From Candidatus Apopatosoma intestinale (GTDB lineage Bacteria > Bacillota > Clostridia > Oscillospirales > CAG-272), in contig JAGHUY010000267.1 in the NCBI GenBank assembly GCA_018064545.1, positions 1-6,208 of the forward strand: 6,208 nt of DNA. The letters are read 5' to 3'. The notes beneath the pieces are model-generated. The model was not told the origin of the DNA and searched no databases. It saw nothing but the letters and a program-made list of their open reading frames with translations. The translations under genes and the position numbers were made by a program. This document shows, in pieces, positions 5,730 to 6,208 of the stretch. The first letter of the stretch is position 1, and each line of letters starts with the position of its first letter.

Positions 5730-6208
5730 TCAGTGAAACAGGGCTTCGATAAAGTCGTCGGCGCAGAAAGGTTGCAAATCCTCCACGTGTTCGCCGACGC
5801 CGATGAATTTGACCGGAATGCCCAGTTCTCTCTTGACGGACAGCACGATGCCGCCCTTGGCACTGCCGTCCAGTTTGGTGAGCACCAGTCCCGTGATCGC
5901 CGCGGCATTCTGAAATTCCTTTGCCTGAACGACCGCGTTCTGCCCCGTCGTCGCATCCAGTACGAGAAGCGTCTCCCGGATGGCGTCCGGCCGTTCTCTC
6001 GCGATCACGCGATTGATCTTTTCCAGTTCCATCATCAGATTCTTTTTGTTGTGAAGCCGTCCGGCGGTATCGACGATCAGCACGTCCGTGCCGCGTTTTC
6101 CGACCGCCCCGAGGGCGTAAAACACGACGGCAGCCGGATCGGCCCCCTCACTCTGACGGATCAGTTCCACCCCGACGCGATCCGCCCAGACGGCGAGTTG
6201 ATCGATCG
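5730..6208 (-). CDS. ftsY: Signal recognition particle receptor FtsY, C-terminal 158 residues (cut by right window edge)
   Basis: The GTPase receptor that docks SRP-ribosome complexes on the cytoplasmic membrane. Only the last part of the G domain is present: IDQLAVWADRVGVELI, EGADPAAVVFYAL (about visible residues 20-32), the G3 motif DTAGRL (46-51), LDATTGQNAV (83-92), the G4 motif TKLDG followed by SAKGG (110-119), and GVGEHVEDLQPF (136-147) near the C-terminus. EHVEDLQPF with the C-terminal end soon after it is FtsY rather than Ffh, which would continue into an M domain. The reading frame is open to the window edge; an internal GTG at 6170 is not a start, because conserved FtsY sequence continues upstream of it. 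The A domain, N domain and P-loop are outside the window. Confidence 0.97.
   Translation of the reverse strand, partial: IDQLAVWADRVGVELIRQSEGADPAAVVFYALGAVGKRGTDVLIVDTAGRLHNKKNLMMELEKINRVIARERPDAIRETLLVLDATTGQNAVVQAKEFQNAAAITGLVLTKLDGSAKGGIVLSVKRELGIPVKFIGVGEHVEDLQPFCADDFIEALFH

Noticed and set aside
5041..5736. 231-residue plus-strand frame
   Set aside because: It is antisense to rdgB and the start of yhbY. No domain is recognisable and the minus-strand ITPase motifs are complete.
5730..6170. Treating the GTG at 6170 as the start of a 146-residue protein
   Set aside because: The frame stays open to the window edge, and the upstream residues (IDQLAVWADRVG) match FtsY, so this is an internal codon of a truncated gene.
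1..6208. Possible mobile element, CRISPR, phage, defence island or RNA gene
   Set aside because: I saw no transposase, integrase, spaced repeats, tRNA- or rRNA-like sequence or riboswitch-like leader. The window is filled almost completely by nine recognised or family-assigned genes.

Overview
The window is a densely packed block of bacterial housekeeping genes, all on the minus strand and read from right to left. Gene content and order point to a Gram-positive Firmicute, most likely a Clostridia-type anaerobe. The signs are the yhbY-nadD-yqeK-LCP-rsfS-leuS series, an LCP cell-wall ligase, and strong AGGAGG-type ribosome binding sites. By eye the base composition is moderately GC-rich. The lineage is inferred from gene order and motifs, not from a search.

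In order of transcription (right to left): the C-terminal end of ftsY, cut by the right edge (5730-6208); an ITPase/XTPase of the RdgB/HAM1 family (5110-5718); the RNA-binding protein YhbY (4797-5099); nadD (4198-4800); yqeK (3578-4201); a membrane-anchored LytR-CpsA-Psr (LCP) protein with a GTG start (2472-3566); rsfS (2064-2453); a TIM-barrel sugar phosphate isomerase/epimerase-like protein (1137-2048); and the N-terminal 373 codons of leuS, cut by the left edge (1-1121). Gaps between genes are 10-18 bases. yhbY/nadD and nadD/yqeK overlap by 4 bases (ATGA). No intergenic stretch is long enough for a separate promoter plus terminator, and I see no terminator hairpin. The whole window therefore looks like the interior of one long transcription unit.

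The genes serve growth and translation. FtsY targets ribosomes to the membrane. RdgB cleans the nucleotide pool. YhbY and RsfS act on ribosomal subunits. NadD makes the NAD precursor and YqeK hydrolyses Ap4A. The LCP protein attaches polymers to peptidoglycan, and LeuRS charges tRNA-Leu. The TIM-barrel protein is the outsider, with no obvious link to the rest.

I found no mobile element, CRISPR, RNA gene, phage signature or defence-like module, and no evidence of a novel system. The points worth a second look are modest: the TIM-barrel gene between rsfS and leuS, short tandem duplications at the 5' end of rsfS, nadD without a visible ribosome binding site, an altered PPHK-like motif in NadD, and two start sites that longest-ORF calling would place wrongly.
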